A DNA stretch of 64,000 nt from Vibrio sp. J1-1 (GCF_021728395.1 NZ_JAKKCM010000003.1:419046-483045), one strand, 5' to 3'; positions 10,575-20,928 are shown, numbered from the stretch's first letter. Numbers and translations are program-made. Notes: a model not told the origin generated them from the sequence alone.

Positions 10575-11244
10575 TAGTTAATTGCTCAAGTGCTGTTTCC
10601 GCTGCCGCCTGTTCTGCCTTGCGGCGGCTGGTGCCTTTACCGATCACAGGTTTATCCACACCTGCAACTTCACACTCAACCGTGAACTCTTGGTTGTGCG
10701 CTTCACCTTTAATATTAGTCACTGTGTAAACAGGCAGCGGTTTTCTTCTGCCTTGCAGGAACTCTTGGAGGCGAGTTTTTGGGTCTTTTTGTGATACACC
10801 AGGCTTAATGGCTTCAAGACGAGACTTGTACCAGCTCAGTACAATGCCACGCACTGCTTCAATATCACTATCTAGGTAAATTGCACCAATAATGGCTTCC
10901 ACCGCATCGGCGAGAATAGAGTCACGGCGAAAGCCACCACTCTTCAATTCACCTGGACCTAATTTTAAATAATCTCCTAGATCGAACTCACGACCCAGTT
11001 CCGCCAATGTATGTCCGCGAACCAAAGTAGCACGCATACGACTCATGTCACCTTCGTTCACTTTAGGGAAACGATGGTACAGATCATCAGCGATGACAAA
11101 ACTTAAAATTGAATCGCCCAGAAACTCAAGACGTTCGTTATGCTTACTGTTGGCGCTGCGGTGAGTCAACGCCAGGTTGATAAGCTCGGCATCTGTAAAC
11201 TGGTAGCCGAGCTTTCGCTCTAGTTTATCAATTGGAGAATTCAT
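10567..11244 (-). CDS. rnc: Ribonuclease III
   Basis: Double-strand-specific endoribonuclease that processes rRNA precursors and many mRNAs. 225 aa: an N-terminal RNase III domain with the signature [11 protein letters not shown] (about 38-48, catalytic acidic residues) and a C-terminal double-stranded RNA binding domain (about 155-223). Lies between lepB (20 bp upstream) and era (8 bp overlap). E. coli RNase III autoregulates by cutting a hairpin in its own leader; a candidate hairpin exists further upstream in the lepA-lepB gap, but a role for it is only inference. Confidence 0.97.
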   Translation of the reverse strand: MNSPIDKLERKLGYQFTDAELINLALTHRSANSKHNERLEFLGDSILSFVIADDLYHRFPKVNEGDMSRMRATLVRGHTLAELGREFDLGDYLKLGPGELKSGGFRRDSILADAVEAIIGAIYLDSDIEAVRGIVLSWYKSRLEAIKPGVSQKDPKTRLQEFLQGRRKPLPVYTVTNIKGEAHNQEFTVECEVAGVDKPVIGKGTSRRKAEQAAAETALEQLTNG

Positions 11245-11264
11245 ACTCTCTCGATATTAAATAG

Positions 11265-12164
11265 TTAGTGAATACCACCGATGCGGTTAAAACGCACACC
11301 GGTTGGAATCCATGAAGGTAGAACGCTATCTGCGCCACGCTCAAATTCAAAGCTGATCCAAATGGCAACAGCTTTGCCGACTAGGTTTGCTTCTGGAACA
11401 AAGCCCCAGTATCGGCTGTCAGCACTGTTGTCACGGTTATCACCCATCACAAAGTACTGACCTTGTGGTACAACCCATTCAGTTGTGCCGCTACGTGGGA
11501 AGTACTGCTCCACATGGTTGCGAACCAATGGGTTAACCAAAATATTGTGCTCAACGTTACCCAGTTTTTCATCCAACTGGATCATCGGGATACCATTCGA
11601 GCTAAATTGACTCTCTTCGACATTACTCAGTTTAACTGGCTTACAGCTCGATTCACCTTTGCTTTGAACACAAATTTGCTTATCGTTTGAGTAACGCACA
11701 ATATCCCCCGGCAAACCGACCACACGCTTGATGTAATCAATGCTAGGGTGAGGAGGATATTTAAACACGACGATATCGCCACGCTCTGGTTTGCCTGTTT
11801 CTACCAGCTCAGTACGCCATACTGGATCTTTTAGACCGTAAGCATACTTTTCTACCAGAATGAAATCCCCGACTAACAAAGTAGGCATCATTGAGCCTGA
11901 CGGGATTTGAAACGGTTCATAGATAAATGAACGTAAGACAAGAACAAACGCGATCACAGGGAAGATAGACACACTGTTTTCAACCCACCAAGGCTGGCGC
12001 TCCACTTTCTGCAGAGTCACGGCATCTAGACCGCTGGCTGTTTGAGCTTCGATCTCCGCGACTTTCGCCTGACGTTTTTTCGCAAACACCAGTTTTTCCA
12101 AAAGCCAAACTACACCAGTTACCAAGGTCACGATAACCAGAATCAGTGAGAATGTATTCGCCAT
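11265..12164 (-). CDS. lepB: Signal peptidase I
   Basis: Inner-membrane serine protease that removes signal peptides of Sec and Tat exported proteins. 299 aa. Two N-terminal membrane segments (about 3-23 and 67-84) surround a cytoplasmic loop. The catalytic Ser is in IPSGSMMPTL and the catalytic Lys in YIKRVVGLPGD; MGDNRDNSADSR is the C-terminal conserved box. Preceded by lepA (104 bp gap) and followed by rnc, as in E. coli. Confidence 0.96.
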   Translation of the reverse strand: MANTFSLILVIVTLVTGVVWLLEKLVFAKKRQAKVAEIEAQTASGLDAVTLQKVERQPWWVENSVSIFPVIAFVLVLRSFIYEPFQIPSGSMMPTLLVGDFILVEKYAYGLKDPVWRTELVETGKPERGDIVVFKYPPHPSIDYIKRVVGLPGDIVRYSNDKQICVQSKGESSCKPVKLSNVEESQFSSNGIPMIQLDEKLGNVEHNILVNPLVRNHVEQYFPRSGTTEWVVPQGQYFVMGDNRDNSADSRYWGFVPEANLVGKAVAIWISFEFERGADSVLPSWIPTGVRFNRIGGIH

Positions 12165-12189
12165 TAAATTCCCTTATCTAAAAATGCGA

Positions 12190-12216
12190 AAGTGAAAGAG
12201 CGTTAACTCTTTCACT
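12190..12216. other. Perfect 10 bp hairpin in the lepA-lepB gap
   Basis: AGTGAAAGAG, loop CGTTAA, CTCTTTCACT. On the minus strand it is followed by a mixed tract (TTTCGCATTTTT), a poor terminator tail. It could be a weak attenuator or an mRNA processing hairpin; no function is shown by sequence alone. Confidence 0.5.
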
Positions 12217-12268
12217 TATTTTAAGTTCTAACGTCTTATGACCAACAAGAATGGAACAAAGTTCAATT

Positions 12269-14062
12269 CTAGTCTTTGCCTACGTGAAGAATCGCCAGGA
12301 AGGCTTCTTGAGGCAGTTCAACGTTACCGATCTGCTTCATACGCTTCTTACCTTCTTTCTGTTTCTTCAGAAGTTTCTTCTTACGACTCACATCACCACC
12401 GTAACATTTCGCGATAACGTTTTTACGTAATTGTTTTACCGTCGAACGCGCGATGATGTGGTTACCAATCGCCGCCTGAATTGCGATATCAAACATCTGA
12501 CGAGGGATGAACTCTTTCATCTTCTCAACCAACTGACGACCACGAGTCTGAGACTGGTCTTTGTGGGTAATCATCGCTAGTGCGTCAACCGTATCACCGT
12601 TCAGAAGCACGTCTACGCGAACCATGTTCGACGCTTCAAAACGCTGGAAGTTGTAGTCCAGAGACGCATAGCCACGTGATGTCGATTTCAGACGGTCGAA
12701 GAAGTCGAGAACCACTTCTGCCATTGGAATATCGTAAGTCACGGCTACTTGGTTACCGTGATAAACCATATCCACCTGAGAACCACGTTTTTCAACACAC
12801 AGCGTGATAACGTTACCCAGGTACTCTGAAGGCACTAGGATGTTACAACGCGCGATCGGCTCGCGGATTTCTTCGATATCGTTTACCGCAGGTAGTTTAG
12901 CTGGGCTATCGACATACAGCATTTCACCGTCGGTTTTCTCTACTTCGTAGACTACCGTTGGTGCAGTGGTAATTAGGTCTAGGTCGTATTCACGCTCTAA
13001 ACGCTCTTGGATAATTTCCATGTGCAGCATGCCAAGGAAACCACAACGGAAACCAAAGCCCAGAGCTGCAGAGTTTTCTGGCTCGTAGAACAACGACGCG
13101 TCGTTCAGGCTCAGTTTGCCTAGCGCGTCACGGAAGTTCTCGTAATCGTCAGATGATACTGGGAATAGACCTGCGTAAACTTGAGGTTTTACTTTCTTAA
13201 AGCCCGGTAGTGGTTTGTCACTGCCGTTTTTCGCTAGAGTCAGCGTATCACCTACTGGAGCGCCTAGGATGTCTTTAATACCACAAACAACCCAACCTAC
13301 TTCGCCAGTATTTAGAACGTCAGTATCTACTTGCTTAGGCGTGAAGATACCCAAACGGTCTACACCCCAAGTTTGACCTGTGCTCATTACTTTGATCTTG
13401 TCGTTCTTCTTCAGTGAACCATTTTTGATTCGCACTAAAGAGACTACGCCAAGGTAGTTATCGAACCATGAGTCGATGATCAGCGCTTGTAGTGGCGCGT
13501 CTGGATCACCTTCTGGCGCTGGAATTGCGGATACGATATTTTCTAATACGTCATCCACACCCAAACCTGTTTTCGCAGAACAGCGGGTCGCTTCCATCGC
13601 ATCGATACCCACGATTTCTTCAATTTCTTCTGCAACACGTTCTGGATCTGCGGCTGGAAGATCGATCTTGTTTAGGATTGGCACAACTTCCAGATCCATT
13701 TCGATCGCGGTGTAACAGTTTGCTAGCGTTTGAGCTTCTACACCCTGACCAGCATCAACAACCAATAGCGCGCCTTCACACGCAGCTAGAGAGCGTGATA
13801 CTTCGTATGCAAAGTCTACGTGTCCCGGAGTATCAATGAAGTTCAGCTGGTATGTTTCGCCGTCTTTAGCGGTGTAGTTTAGCGTCACACTCTGAGATTT
13901 AATGGTGATACCACGCTCACGTTCAAGATCCATAGAATCCAGAACCTGTGCGGCCATTTCACGATCGCTCAATCCTCCACAAACTTGGATTAGACGGTCA
14001 GATAGGGTCGACTTACCATGGTCGATGTGGGCGATAATCGAAAAGTTACGAATGTGCTTCAT
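12269..14062 (-). CDS. lepA: Elongation factor 4 (LepA)
   Basis: Ribosome-dependent GTPase related to EF-G, implicated in translation initiation and 30S assembly. 597 aa, typical (599 in E. coli). G motifs: AHIDHGKST (G1), DTPGHVDF (G3), NKID (G4), SAKTG (G5). Domains II, III and V resemble EF-G, and the specific C-terminal domain ends with lysine-rich [20 protein letters not shown]. First gene of the lepA-lepB-rnc-era cluster; the promoter should lie in the 14063-14221 gap. Confidence 0.97.
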   Translation of the reverse strand: MKHIRNFSIIAHIDHGKSTLSDRLIQVCGGLSDREMAAQVLDSMDLERERGITIKSQSVTLNYTAKDGETYQLNFIDTPGHVDFAYEVSRSLAACEGALLVVDAGQGVEAQTLANCYTAIEMDLEVVPILNKIDLPAADPERVAEEIEEIVGIDAMEATRCSAKTGLGVDDVLENIVSAIPAPEGDPDAPLQALIIDSWFDNYLGVVSLVRIKNGSLKKNDKIKVMSTGQTWGVDRLGIFTPKQVDTDVLNTGEVGWVVCGIKDILGAPVGDTLTLAKNGSDKPLPGFKKVKPQVYAGLFPVSSDDYENFRDALGKLSLNDASLFYEPENSAALGFGFRCGFLGMLHMEIIQERLEREYDLDLITTAPTVVYEVEKTDGEMLYVDSPAKLPAVNDIEEIREPIARCNILVPSEYLGNVITLCVEKRGSQVDMVYHGNQVAVTYDIPMAEVVLDFFDRLKSTSRGYASLDYNFQRFEASNMVRVDVLLNGDTVDALAMITHKDQSQTRGRQLVEKMKEFIPRQMFDIAIQAAIGNHIIARSTVKQLRKNVIAKCYGGDVSRKKKLLKKQKEGKKRMKQIGNVELPQEAFLAILHVGKD

Positions 14063-14221
14063 AGATTTAGGCTGACTAACTCTTTACAAATAGGGACAGT
14101 AAGAAAGCCATCATCTGATGGCATTTCAATCAAGTTGGCAGATTCTACCGAATTTCGTTAGCGGGCGCACGTAATTTAAAGTACATAAACCCAAGTGACT
14201 GAAAGGGACGGGGGTCAGAGC

Positions 14222-14692
14222 TTACTGGATAGGCTCTCCAAGCACTCTAACTAAGGTAACTTGGCGTTGTGATTCATCTTCAAGTGGCTTGGATACACGT
14301 TTCGCTAACCAAACACCACCAGCGGCAAATAGTACCGAAGACAGAATAATTACCCCTTCGCCACCAGCAATGAGAGGAGCAAACAGTAGATGACCGAAAA
14401 GCGCACCGAGTATCAGACCAAACAGTGGCAGTAGATATACCGCCATCGCCGATTTAATTAAACTGGATTCAGGGAAACCAATTTCGACGACTTGTCCGAT
14501 TTGCACGGCTTTTTCTGTGCGCAAATGCCAAGAAAGGCTTTTATTACCAATGGCTTTAGTGACCACACCTGTGCCACAACTTTTTTGCGATGAACAACTG
14601 CTGCAACTGGTTTGCTGCTCGCAGCTCAAGTCTATGTCATATCGCTTACCGTGACGCTCGACACCTGTCACAGTCGCTAACGCGGTCATCAT
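14222..14692 (-). CDS. rseC: SoxR-reducing / sigma-E regulatory protein RseC
   Basis: Inner-membrane protein encoded at the end of the rpoE operon; in E. coli it is a minor positive modulator of sigma-E and contributes to reduction of SoxR. 156 aa. The N-terminal cytoplasmic part has a cysteine cluster (CEQQTSCSSCSSQKSCGTG), and two membrane helices follow (about 83-102 and 107-125). Lies 16 bp after rseB. Confidence 0.92.
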   Translation of the reverse strand: MMTALATVTGVERHGKRYDIDLSCEQQTSCSSCSSQKSCGTGVVTKAIGNKSLSWHLRTEKAVQIGQVVEIGFPESSLIKSAMAVYLLPLFGLILGALFGHLLFAPLIAGGEGVIILSSVLFAAGGVWLAKRVSKPLEDESQRQVTLVRVLGEPIQ

Positions 14693-14708
14693 TGCAGGTT
14701 ACTCATGT

Positions 14709-15665
14709 TTACTGGTTAGTTACTTTAAATGTAACAGATTGAGCTATACGTTGCGCCGTTGCTGGCGGTATATCACCCACGACGGAGATTTCATAATCGC
14801 CATTTACGTAGCTGTGCAGCGTTCTGCGACCTTGGCGTACAAGCTGACCTTTCAATGAGTGCTCATCTTTACTCGCTACATAAACCGAGAAATTAAATAA
14901 CCCATCGGAATACATTTGGCTTTCTACCATTTGATCACTGACCGCCATGCGGTAGCGATTGAGTTCATTAGCCTCAAAACCATCTGGTATCCAACCGACA
15001 ACCCAGTCGCTGGTGCTTACCTCACCTTTAGGCATGGTAAGAACAGCAGGTAACTGAACATCTTCTAAGCCACTCATGAGCTCAGCAATTTTAGTATTCA
15101 CTGTGTATGAAATCGTACGGTATTGCTCTAGTACTTCGCCATCGCGATCAACAAGATCAGCTCGCAGTGGAAGCTTGCTCTTTTCATCAACCCAAAGGAT
15201 ATATGAATAGCGTAAGCCATCTTTCGGTACGATACGTAACACCTGAGTAGCAACACCGGCTTCACGAGCTCGACCAACCTGAACATAGTCATAATAGCGA
15301 TTCAGTTCATCAATGTTGGTATTTAGCATTGGGATGGTCGGTGCAACCATTTTTCCAGATTCTATCGTGAAAGGCTCTGCACCTGTTTCGATGTAGCTGA
15401 CTTCACGGCCGCGGAGAATGACTTCACGCACAGGGCCGCTTAAATAAATAAGGTGGGCATATTGCTCTTCACCGTGGGTCGCATGACGGTACAGCAAAGG
15501 TTCAATACTGTTCTTTTTGATGAGGATATAAGAGAGCTCGTAGCTTAAATTCTTACTCGCTTCGCTCATTTGATGCAATAAAGCCTCCGCTGGTTTGTCA
15601 CCAGCAAAGGCTTGTGCAGACATCATACTGAACAGAGCGCAAACGCTGATCAGAAATTTTTTCAT
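14709..15665 (-). CDS. rseB: Sigma-E factor regulatory protein RseB
   Basis: Periplasmic lipid/LPS-sensing protein that binds the RseA periplasmic domain and protects it from DegS. 318 aa with a clear Sec signal (MKKFLISVCALFSMMSAQAF, cleavage near AFA-GD). A MucB/RseB N-terminal domain is followed by a smaller C-terminal domain. Its start overlaps the rseA stop by 4 bp. Confidence 0.94.
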   Translation of the reverse strand: MKKFLISVCALFSMMSAQAFAGDKPAEALLHQMSEASKNLSYELSYILIKKNSIEPLLYRHATHGEEQYAHLIYLSGPVREVILRGREVSYIETGAEPFTIESGKMVAPTIPMLNTNIDELNRYYDYVQVGRAREAGVATQVLRIVPKDGLRYSYILWVDEKSKLPLRADLVDRDGEVLEQYRTISYTVNTKIAELMSGLEDVQLPAVLTMPKGEVSTSDWVVGWIPDGFEANELNRYRMAVSDQMVESQMYSDGLFNFSVYVASKDEHSLKGQLVRQGRRTLHSYVNGDYEISVVGDIPPATAQRIAQSVTFKVTNQ

Positions 15666-16288
15666 TCAACATCCGGAGTCAGAGGCGCATCTTGCTGAGA
15701 TGCATCACTGTTAATTCTTAACTGTAATTCGTAGTCTCGCAGCATAGCATGAACACGCTTACGTTGCTCCTGCATATTTGCTTCACCTATAGAACGCTCT
15801 ACGGATTCTCGAGTTAAACTCACAGGTTCTGCGCTACCTGCGAATGGAACGGTTTGCAATACAGGCAACTGTTCAGCTTGAGGTACCGTAGAATCACTTC
15901 CGCCGTACTGCTGTACACCTAAGATGACGACTAGCGATACACACGCAGCAACGGCAACTTGTCCAAATTGAGTCAACCAACTTGGTAGCTGACGTTTGGC
16001 TTTTTGCGGTTCTGGTTGTGACTCTTTAGGTGCATCCGTAATTGAAATTACATTGGCACTATGCGAGTCAACAGCACGATGTACTGGCTCGTTTTCTAAC
16101 GCTAACGCCACGCTTTCAGCAATATTCCACTCAGGTTTTGCTGGCGCTTCGCCTCGCATCACATCACCAATCAAGTGATAATTCTGCCAAGCTTTACGGC
16201 TCTCTTGATCTTGCCCTAATTCTTGAATTAAAGCCTTATCGATCAATTCTCCATCCATGAGAGCTGAAAGTTTTTCTTTGTCAGCCAT
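15662..16288 (-). CDS. rseA: Anti-sigma-E factor RseA
   Basis: Single-pass inner-membrane anti-sigma factor that holds RpoE inactive until cleaved by DegS and RseP. From the ATG at 16288 it is 208 aa, beginning MADKEKLSALMDGELID, which aligns with the sigma-binding N-terminus of the family. The GGTGA six bases upstream supports this start over the in-frame ATG 12 bp earlier. One membrane segment (about 100-120, VAVAACVSLVVILGV) separates cytoplasmic and periplasmic parts. Follows rpoE by about 26 bp and overlaps rseB. Confidence 0.93.
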   Translation of the reverse strand: MADKEKLSALMDGELIDKALIQELGQDQESRKAWQNYHLIGDVMRGEAPAKPEWNIAESVALALENEPVHRAVDSHSANVISITDAPKESQPEPQKAKRQLPSWLTQFGQVAVAACVSLVVILGVQQYGGSDSTVPQAEQLPVLQTVPFAGSAEPVSLTRESVERSIGEANMQEQRKRVHAMLRDYELQLRINSDASQQDAPLTPDVE

Positions 16289-16314
16289 TGTTTTCACCAT
16301 AGTTATTACTTGTA

Positions 16315-16893
16315 CTAGCGCTGTAAAAGAGGTTTGATTTTCTTTTCCACCGCTTCACGAGCACGGAAGATACGTGAGCGTACCGTTCCTACCGGGCAAT
16401 CCATTACTTCAGCAATTTCTTCATAGCTCAAGCCATCAAGCTCTCGCAAAGTCATTGCTGTTTTTAAATCTTCAGGTAACGCTTCGATTGCACTGAACAC
16501 TACCCGTTGCAATTCTTTGGACAACGTTAAGTTCTCAGGGTTCGAAATTTCTTTAAGTGCACTACCTGTTTCGTAAAATTCAGCATCTTCAGCATCAACG
16601 TCTGTCGCTGGGGGTCTTCGCCCTTGAGCCACAATGTGATTTTTCGCAGTATTCACTGCAATGCGATACAGCCACGTATAAAACGCACTCTCCCCACGAA
16701 AACTGGGGATAGCTCGGTAAGCCTTGATAAACGCTTCTTGTGCTACATCTGGAACATCGCCAGGATTACTTACGTATCTGGAGATAAGATTACACACCTT
16801 GTTCTGATACTTCGTTACCAGCAGGTTGAATGCTTGCTTATCGCCATTCTGAACTCGCTCAATCAATACTTGATCGGTCAGCTGCTCGTTCAT
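16315..16893 (-). CDS. rpoE: RNA polymerase sigma factor RpoE (sigma-E)
   Basis: ECF sigma factor for the envelope stress regulon. 192 aa, colinear with E. coli RpoE. Region 2 (about 15-90, with DVPDVAQEAFIKAYRAI and YTWLYRIAVNTAKN) and region 4 (about 130-185, LPEDLKTAMTLRELDGLSYE) are present. First gene of rpoE-rseA-rseB-rseC. A candidate sigma-E promoter about 100 bp upstream suggests the usual autoregulation. Confidence 0.97.
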   Translation of the reverse strand: MNEQLTDQVLIERVQNGDKQAFNLLVTKYQNKVCNLISRYVSNPGDVPDVAQEAFIKAYRAIPSFRGESAFYTWLYRIAVNTAKNHIVAQGRRPPATDVDAEDAEFYETGSALKEISNPENLTLSKELQRVVFSAIEALPEDLKTAMTLRELDGLSYEEIAEVMDCPVGTVRSRIFRAREAVEKKIKPLLQR

Positions 16894-16993
16894 TCGAGCG
16901 GATACTCCTATTTGTTATGCCCCTAATCTTCTCAGATATGGGTACTATTTCTGCAAAACGTAGTATTGACACCACTGCTTACTTGAGCACTAT

Positions 16994-17022
16994 TGTGACT
17001 GCAATGTGAATGAGAAAGTTCC
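16994..17022 (-). promoter_or_regulatory. Candidate sigma-E autoregulatory promoter of rpoE
   Basis: On the minus strand GGAACTT (17022-17016) is a perfect match to the sigma-E -35 element. TCACA (16998-16994) stands 17 bases downstream at the -10 position, where TCTRA/TCAAA is expected. It is about 100 bp upstream of the rpoE start. The -35 match is strong and the -10 match weak. Confidence 0.5.
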
Positions 17023-17040
17023 GAGACTTCCCAAATTTTT

Positions 17041-17467
17041 GTCATTGTTTTTTCACAGTGTGATGTCATGCGCCCAATCCCTACTCATCTTAAACTTAAA
17101 TCTAAGTTTGTCAGGCGAGCAAATTAGGGGGAAATGGGTATAATAATTGCCCTCTGTCCAAATTGTGCTGGGTAGAGCATGGAAAAGCAATGATATTGAT
17201 AAACTATTACTTATCATTTGCAGGCTGTTGGCTGTCTGAATAACGCGTTGTTAAATAAAGCTCAAAAAATATTCGTATGTGCTTTAAGGTCTTCGATCTA
17301 GGCATACTTAAAAAGAAGAGTGGCTCAAATCACCAGAGTAACTGTAATTTAGATGAAACTCCCAACTTAGCCCTTAGTGACGGATGTCACGCTAATGGAA
17401 GTGCACATGGTGTGCAAATAATACACAAGATAACGTTGTTGTCTTAGCTTGGGATTATGAAAGTTAT
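17041..17467. other. Long gene-free region upstream of nadB
   Basis: No coding frame is convincing here. A TATAAT lies at 17139-17144 without a good -35 at 17 bp. An imperfect dyad GCAATGATA ... TATCATTTGC (17187-17222) includes a sequence with about 13 of 19 matches to the Fur consensus. The divergent rpoE promoter occupies the other end. The nadB leader is therefore either long or its promoter is one I cannot recognise. Confidence 0.4.
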
Positions 17468-19090
17468 ATGAACACAAATCGTGAACATGAATGTGATGTG
17501 TTAGTGGTAGGGAGTGGAGCCGCAGGTTTGTCGTTGGCTTTACGTGTCGCAAACCACTGTAAAGTAATGGTGCTTAGTAAAGGACCACGTAGCGAAGGGG
17601 CGACTTACTACGCTCAGGGTGGTATCGCAGCGGTGTTTGATGAGTCAGACACGATTGAATCACACGTTGAAGACACCCAAATCGCAGGCGATGGTATCTG
17701 TGATGAAGAGACCGTGAGATTTATCGCTGAGCATTCAAAAGAATGCGTACAGTGGCTCATTGATGGCGGTGTTCCATTCGATCGTGAAGAAGACGACTCC
17801 GACGAAGAACCTCGTTACCACCTAACCCGAGAAGGCGGACACAGTTGTCGCCGCATTCTGCACGCTGCGGATGCGACGGGTATGGCGATGCAAACTTCAC
17901 TGCAAGACAATGCGCACAATCATCCAAATATTCATGTTCTTGAACGACACAATGCGCTTGATCTGATCACGGAAGATAAAATTGGTGGTGACAAAAATAA
18001 AGTCATCGGCGCTTATATCTGGAACCGCAACGAAGAGCATGTGGAAACCGTACGTGCAAAATTTGTGGTACTTGCGACAGGTGGTTCTTCGAAAGTGTAC
18101 CAATACACATCCAACCCAGATGTTTCATCTGGTGATGGTATTGCAATTGCGTGGCGTGCAGGCTGCCGTGTGGCAAACTTGGAGTTCAACCAATTCCACC
18201 CAACCTGCTTGTACCACCCTGAAGCGCGTAACTTCCTACTTACAGAAGCACTGCGCGGTGAAGGCGCATACTTGCGTCGTCCTGATGGCTCTCGTTTCAT
18301 GCCCGATTTTGATGAACGTAAAGAGTTAGCCCCGCGTGATGTTGTGGCACGTGCTATCGACTTTGAAATGAAGCGTTTGGGTGCGGATTGCATGTACCTC
18401 GATATTAGCCATAAGCCAGCGGATTTTATTACCAAGCACTTCCCGACCATCTACTCTCGTTTGATGGATCTGGGTATTGATATGACCAAAGAGCCGATTC
18501 CAATTGTTCCGGCAGCCCATTACACCTGTGGTGGTGTCATCGTAGACAGAAACGGCAGCACAGACCTCAAAAACTTATATGCGATTGGTGAAGTGAGCTA
18601 CACCGGCCTTCACGGTGCAAACCGCATGGCGTCTAACTCACTACTAGAGTGCGTGGTTTACGCATGGTCTGCGGCAAAAGACATTCTGAAACATAGAACT
18701 GAAGTAGAGTTGTCACCTCAAGTACCTTGCTGGGACGAAAGCCAGGTTACCAACAGTGATGAAGAAGTGATTATCCAGCATAACTGGCACGAGCTGCGTC
18801 TGTTTATGTGGGACTACATGGGCATTGTGCGTACTGATAAACGTTTGGAACGTGCACTACGACGCATTCAGATGCTGCAGCAAGAAACGCACGAGTACTA
18901 CAGTAACTTCCGCGTATCGAATAACTTACTTGAGCTGCGAAACCTACTTCAAGTCGCGGAGCTGATGGTACGCTGTGCTATGCAACGTAAAGAGAGTCGC
19001 GGCTTGCACTACACGCTGGATTACCCAGACCAATTGGAAAACAGTGGACCGACGATCCTAACTCCGGCTAAGCAACTGTCTGATAAGTAA
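17468..19090 (+). CDS. nadB: L-aspartate oxidase
   Basis: FAD enzyme that oxidises L-aspartate to iminoaspartate, the first step of de novo NAD synthesis (with NadA). 540 aa, typical. N-terminal dinucleotide motif [16 protein letters not shown]; substrate and FAD loops [17 protein letters not shown]-type segment ([14 protein letters not shown]) and [16 protein letters not shown]-terminal helical domain. Divergent from rpoE, as in E. coli, and convergent with ygfX. A hairpin just after the stop ends transcription. Confidence 0.97.
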   Translation: MNTNREHECDVLVVGSGAAGLSLALRVANHCKVMVLSKGPRSEGATYYAQGGIAAVFDESDTIESHVEDTQIAGDGICDEETVRFIAEHSKECVQWLIDGGVPFDREEDDSDEEPRYHLTREGGHSCRRILHAADATGMAMQTSLQDNAHNHPNIHVLERHNALDLITEDKIGGDKNKVIGAYIWNRNEEHVETVRAKFVVLATGGSSKVYQYTSNPDVSSGDGIAIAWRAGCRVANLEFNQFHPTCLYHPEARNFLLTEALRGEGAYLRRPDGSRFMPDFDERKELAPRDVVARAIDFEMKRLGADCMYLDISHKPADFITKHFPTIYSRLMDLGIDMTKEPIPIVPAAHYTCGGVIVDRNGSTDLKNLYAIGEVSYTGLHGANRMASNSLLECVVYAWSAAKDILKHRTEVELSPQVPCWDESQVTNSDEEVIIQHNWHELRLFMWDYMGIVRTDKRLERALRRIQMLQQETHEYYSNFRVSNNLLELRNLLQVAELMVRCAMQRKESRGLHYTLDYPDQLENSGPTILTPAKQLSDK

Positions 19091-19118
19091 TACTTGTTAC
19101 CGTTCTTAATCCAGCACA

Positions 19119-19565
19119 TCAACAGGGAGCATCGGCTCCCTGTTTCATTTCCCACTGACGCAAAACCAGACTTAATTGACGGTATTGTGTATCTGCACAG
19201 CTGTCTCGCCATACTGTCACACTATCACCAGAATGCAGGGTAAGAGCGATCTTTAAAGGTAGAATCGACAAATCAATCCGCTGAATCTGAGTCTGTTTTG
19301 ATTCACTTCTTACAGTACCATCACAATGGACATACCAGATACCTTGGCTGGCAGGCACAACCAACAATTGGTCAAAGTGCAGCTTAGCGATCATTAATAA
19401 CAGATAAATAGATAATACAATTGGCGTATCGGACAAGGTGACCGCCCAAGTCATAGAGAAAAAAAGAATAAAGCTAATAACTCGGGCAGTGTTTGAAGAT
19501 GAAAGTGTGAGATTAACGAACTTTACTGAGGTTGTGAGCGACAATTTTATCAACCATTGATGCAT
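19119..19565 (-). CDS. ygfX: YgfX (CptA) family inner-membrane protein
   Basis: 148 aa small membrane protein of the YgfX family, always found next to sdhE. Two close hydrophobic segments (about 27-44 and 48-66) precede a cytoplasmic tail with WRDSCADTQYRQL, which matches the conserved WRxL-type region. In E. coli it was reported as a toxin acting on FtsZ/MreB, with SdhE as partner; other work links both to flavoprotein assembly. It overlaps the 3' end of sdhE by 53 bp. The family's conserved part begins near residue 14, so an internal TTG start is possible. Confidence 0.85.
   Translation of the reverse strand: MHQWLIKLSLTTSVKFVNLTLSSSNTARVISFILFFSMTWAVTLSDTPIVLSIYLLLMIAKLHFDQLLVVPASQGIWYVHCDGTVRSESKQTQIQRIDLSILPLKIALTLHSGDSVTVWRDSCADTQYRQLSLVLRQWEMKQGADAPC
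19121..19148. terminator. Hairpin terminator between nadB and ygfX
   Basis: AACAGGGAGC, loop ATCG, GCTCCCTGTT, then TCATTT. The stem overlaps the last codons of ygfX. The T-tract is short, so efficiency is uncertain. Confidence 0.6.
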
Positions 19566-19773
19566 GACTTAGGTTTTCACTGCGGCCATGCCCCATTATC
19601 CAGGTGAACAGATCAGGATCGTCACACTCAAGCAAAGAAACAAAATGTTGCTGTTCCTGTTCGCTCAGCGCATCAAAGCACTCTTCAAAGAACGGCATAA
19701 TCACCACATCAAGCTCAAGCATACCTCTACGGCAAGCCCATTTAATACGCGCCTTTTCTTCCGGAGTGTACAT
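19513..19773 (-). CDS. sdhE: FAD assembly factor SdhE
   Basis: Small cytoplasmic factor that promotes covalent flavin attachment to SdhA and FrdA. 86 aa; the diagnostic RGMLELD (RGxxE) motif is at about 15-21, followed by a helical bundle. In bacteria it sits with ygfX, as here, and across from ygfZ, another gene with a flavoprotein or Fe-S link. Start ATG at 19773. Confidence 0.95.
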   Translation of the reverse strand: MYTPEEKARIKWACRRGMLELDVVIMPFFEECFDALSEQEQQHFVSLLECDDPDLFTWIMGHGRSENLSHASMVDKIVAHNLSKVR

Positions 19774-19959
19774 TCATTATTCCTTCATAGATGTCTTGTT
19801 ATAAGTGCGGAGTGTAACAAGGGATATGCTAAGCAACTAGTGTACCGGTCACAATACGCGAACCAAACCCCTTGAGAGTACTTGGTTATAATGAAAGCTG
19901 ACAAATGCTTATTCTCGAATTAACATAGCTGAAAAACATCTTCAAAAGGCATTGTAATC

Positions 19960-20928
19960 ATGGAATGGCAAACTCGCTTTTCAGCTCTACCCCTCTCAAC
20001 TCAAGATACTTTACCAGAGCTATCTATCTCACTGCTGGATAACTTAGGTATGATCACCATGGTGGGTGATGACAAAAAGTCATACTTACAAGGCCAGATC
20101 ACCTGCGATGTCGCCTCTCTTGAGAAAGACCAATCAACACTTGGGGCGCATTGTGATGCCAAAGGCAAAGTGTGGAGTGTTTTCCGTTTATTCCATCACC
20201 AAGATGGTTACGGACTCATCCAACCTAAGTCAGCCCTTGAAGTCGAATTAAAAGAAATTAAAAAATACGCTGTATTTTCCAAAGTGACTATCGAAGAATC
20301 CAACAACATTATTCTTGGCGTTGCAGGCTCTAAAGCCAATGCATTTATCGATAACATCAGCGAAGAGTCTGGTGATGTGCGTGCGATTAACGGCGGCACT
20401 GCAGTCAAAGTAGCGGATAGTCGCTGGCTACTGCTATTGACCAGCGATGCAGCTCAATCGATGATTGAAAACAGTGACGCTACACTAACGACACATGAAC
20501 TTTGGAACCGTTTTGACATTGAAGCGGCTCTACCATTTGTACCAGCAGCGGCGCAAAACGAGCACATTCCACAAGCACTCAACCTACAAGCTCTTGGTGG
20601 TATCAGCTTCACTAAAGGTTGTTACACTGGGCAAGAAACTGTGGCACGTGCAAAATATCGCGGTACGAATAAACGTGCGATGTACATCGTGCAAGGTGCA
20701 ACCACGACAAACCTAAATGATGAACCAGTCGAACTAGAACGTAGTGTTGGTGAGAACTGGCGTTCAGTAGGTGCTCTACTGACTCATTATCAATTTGCAG
20801 ATAACCAAGCAATCGGTTTGATCGTCTTACCAAATAACTTAGATGACGACACACGCTTGCGTCTGGTTTCGCAACCGGAGTGTGAATGGACAATCGCTGA
20901 GCTGCCTTACAGCCTTGATGATGAGTAA
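19960..20928 (+). CDS. ygfZ: tRNA-modifying, folate-binding protein YgfZ
   Basis: Folate-dependent protein of the aminomethyltransferase fold that supports Fe-S enzymes such as MiaB. 322 aa. The family signature KGCYTGQE (about 222-229, essential Cys) is present, and the following barrel domain fits. Divergent from sdhE. Its 3' end overlaps the next gene by about 8 bp, so the pair is likely cotranscribed. Confidence 0.95.
   Translation: MEWQTRFSALPLSTQDTLPELSISLLDNLGMITMVGDDKKSYLQGQITCDVASLEKDQSTLGAHCDAKGKVWSVFRLFHHQDGYGLIQPKSALEVELKEIKKYAVFSKVTIEESNNIILGVAGSKANAFIDNISEESGDVRAINGGTAVKVADSRWLLLLTSDAAQSMIENSDATLTTHELWNRFDIEAALPFVPAAAQNEHIPQALNLQALGGISFTKGCYTGQETVARAKYRGTNKRAMYIVQGATTTNLNDEPVELERSVGENWRSVGALLTHYQFADNQAIGLIVLPNNLDDDTRLRLVSQPECEWTIAELPYSLDDE

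Noticed and set aside
17132-17176. 13-codon ORF MGIIIALCPNCAG before nadB, considered as a leader peptide
   Set aside because: The purine-rich tract is only two bases from the ATG, too close for initiation, and there is no attenuator hairpin after it.
19119-19773. ygfX-sdhE considered as a toxin-antitoxin module that would count as an unusual system
   Set aside because: The pair is conserved core in gammaproteobacteria and the toxin claim for YgfX is disputed; reported only as genes.
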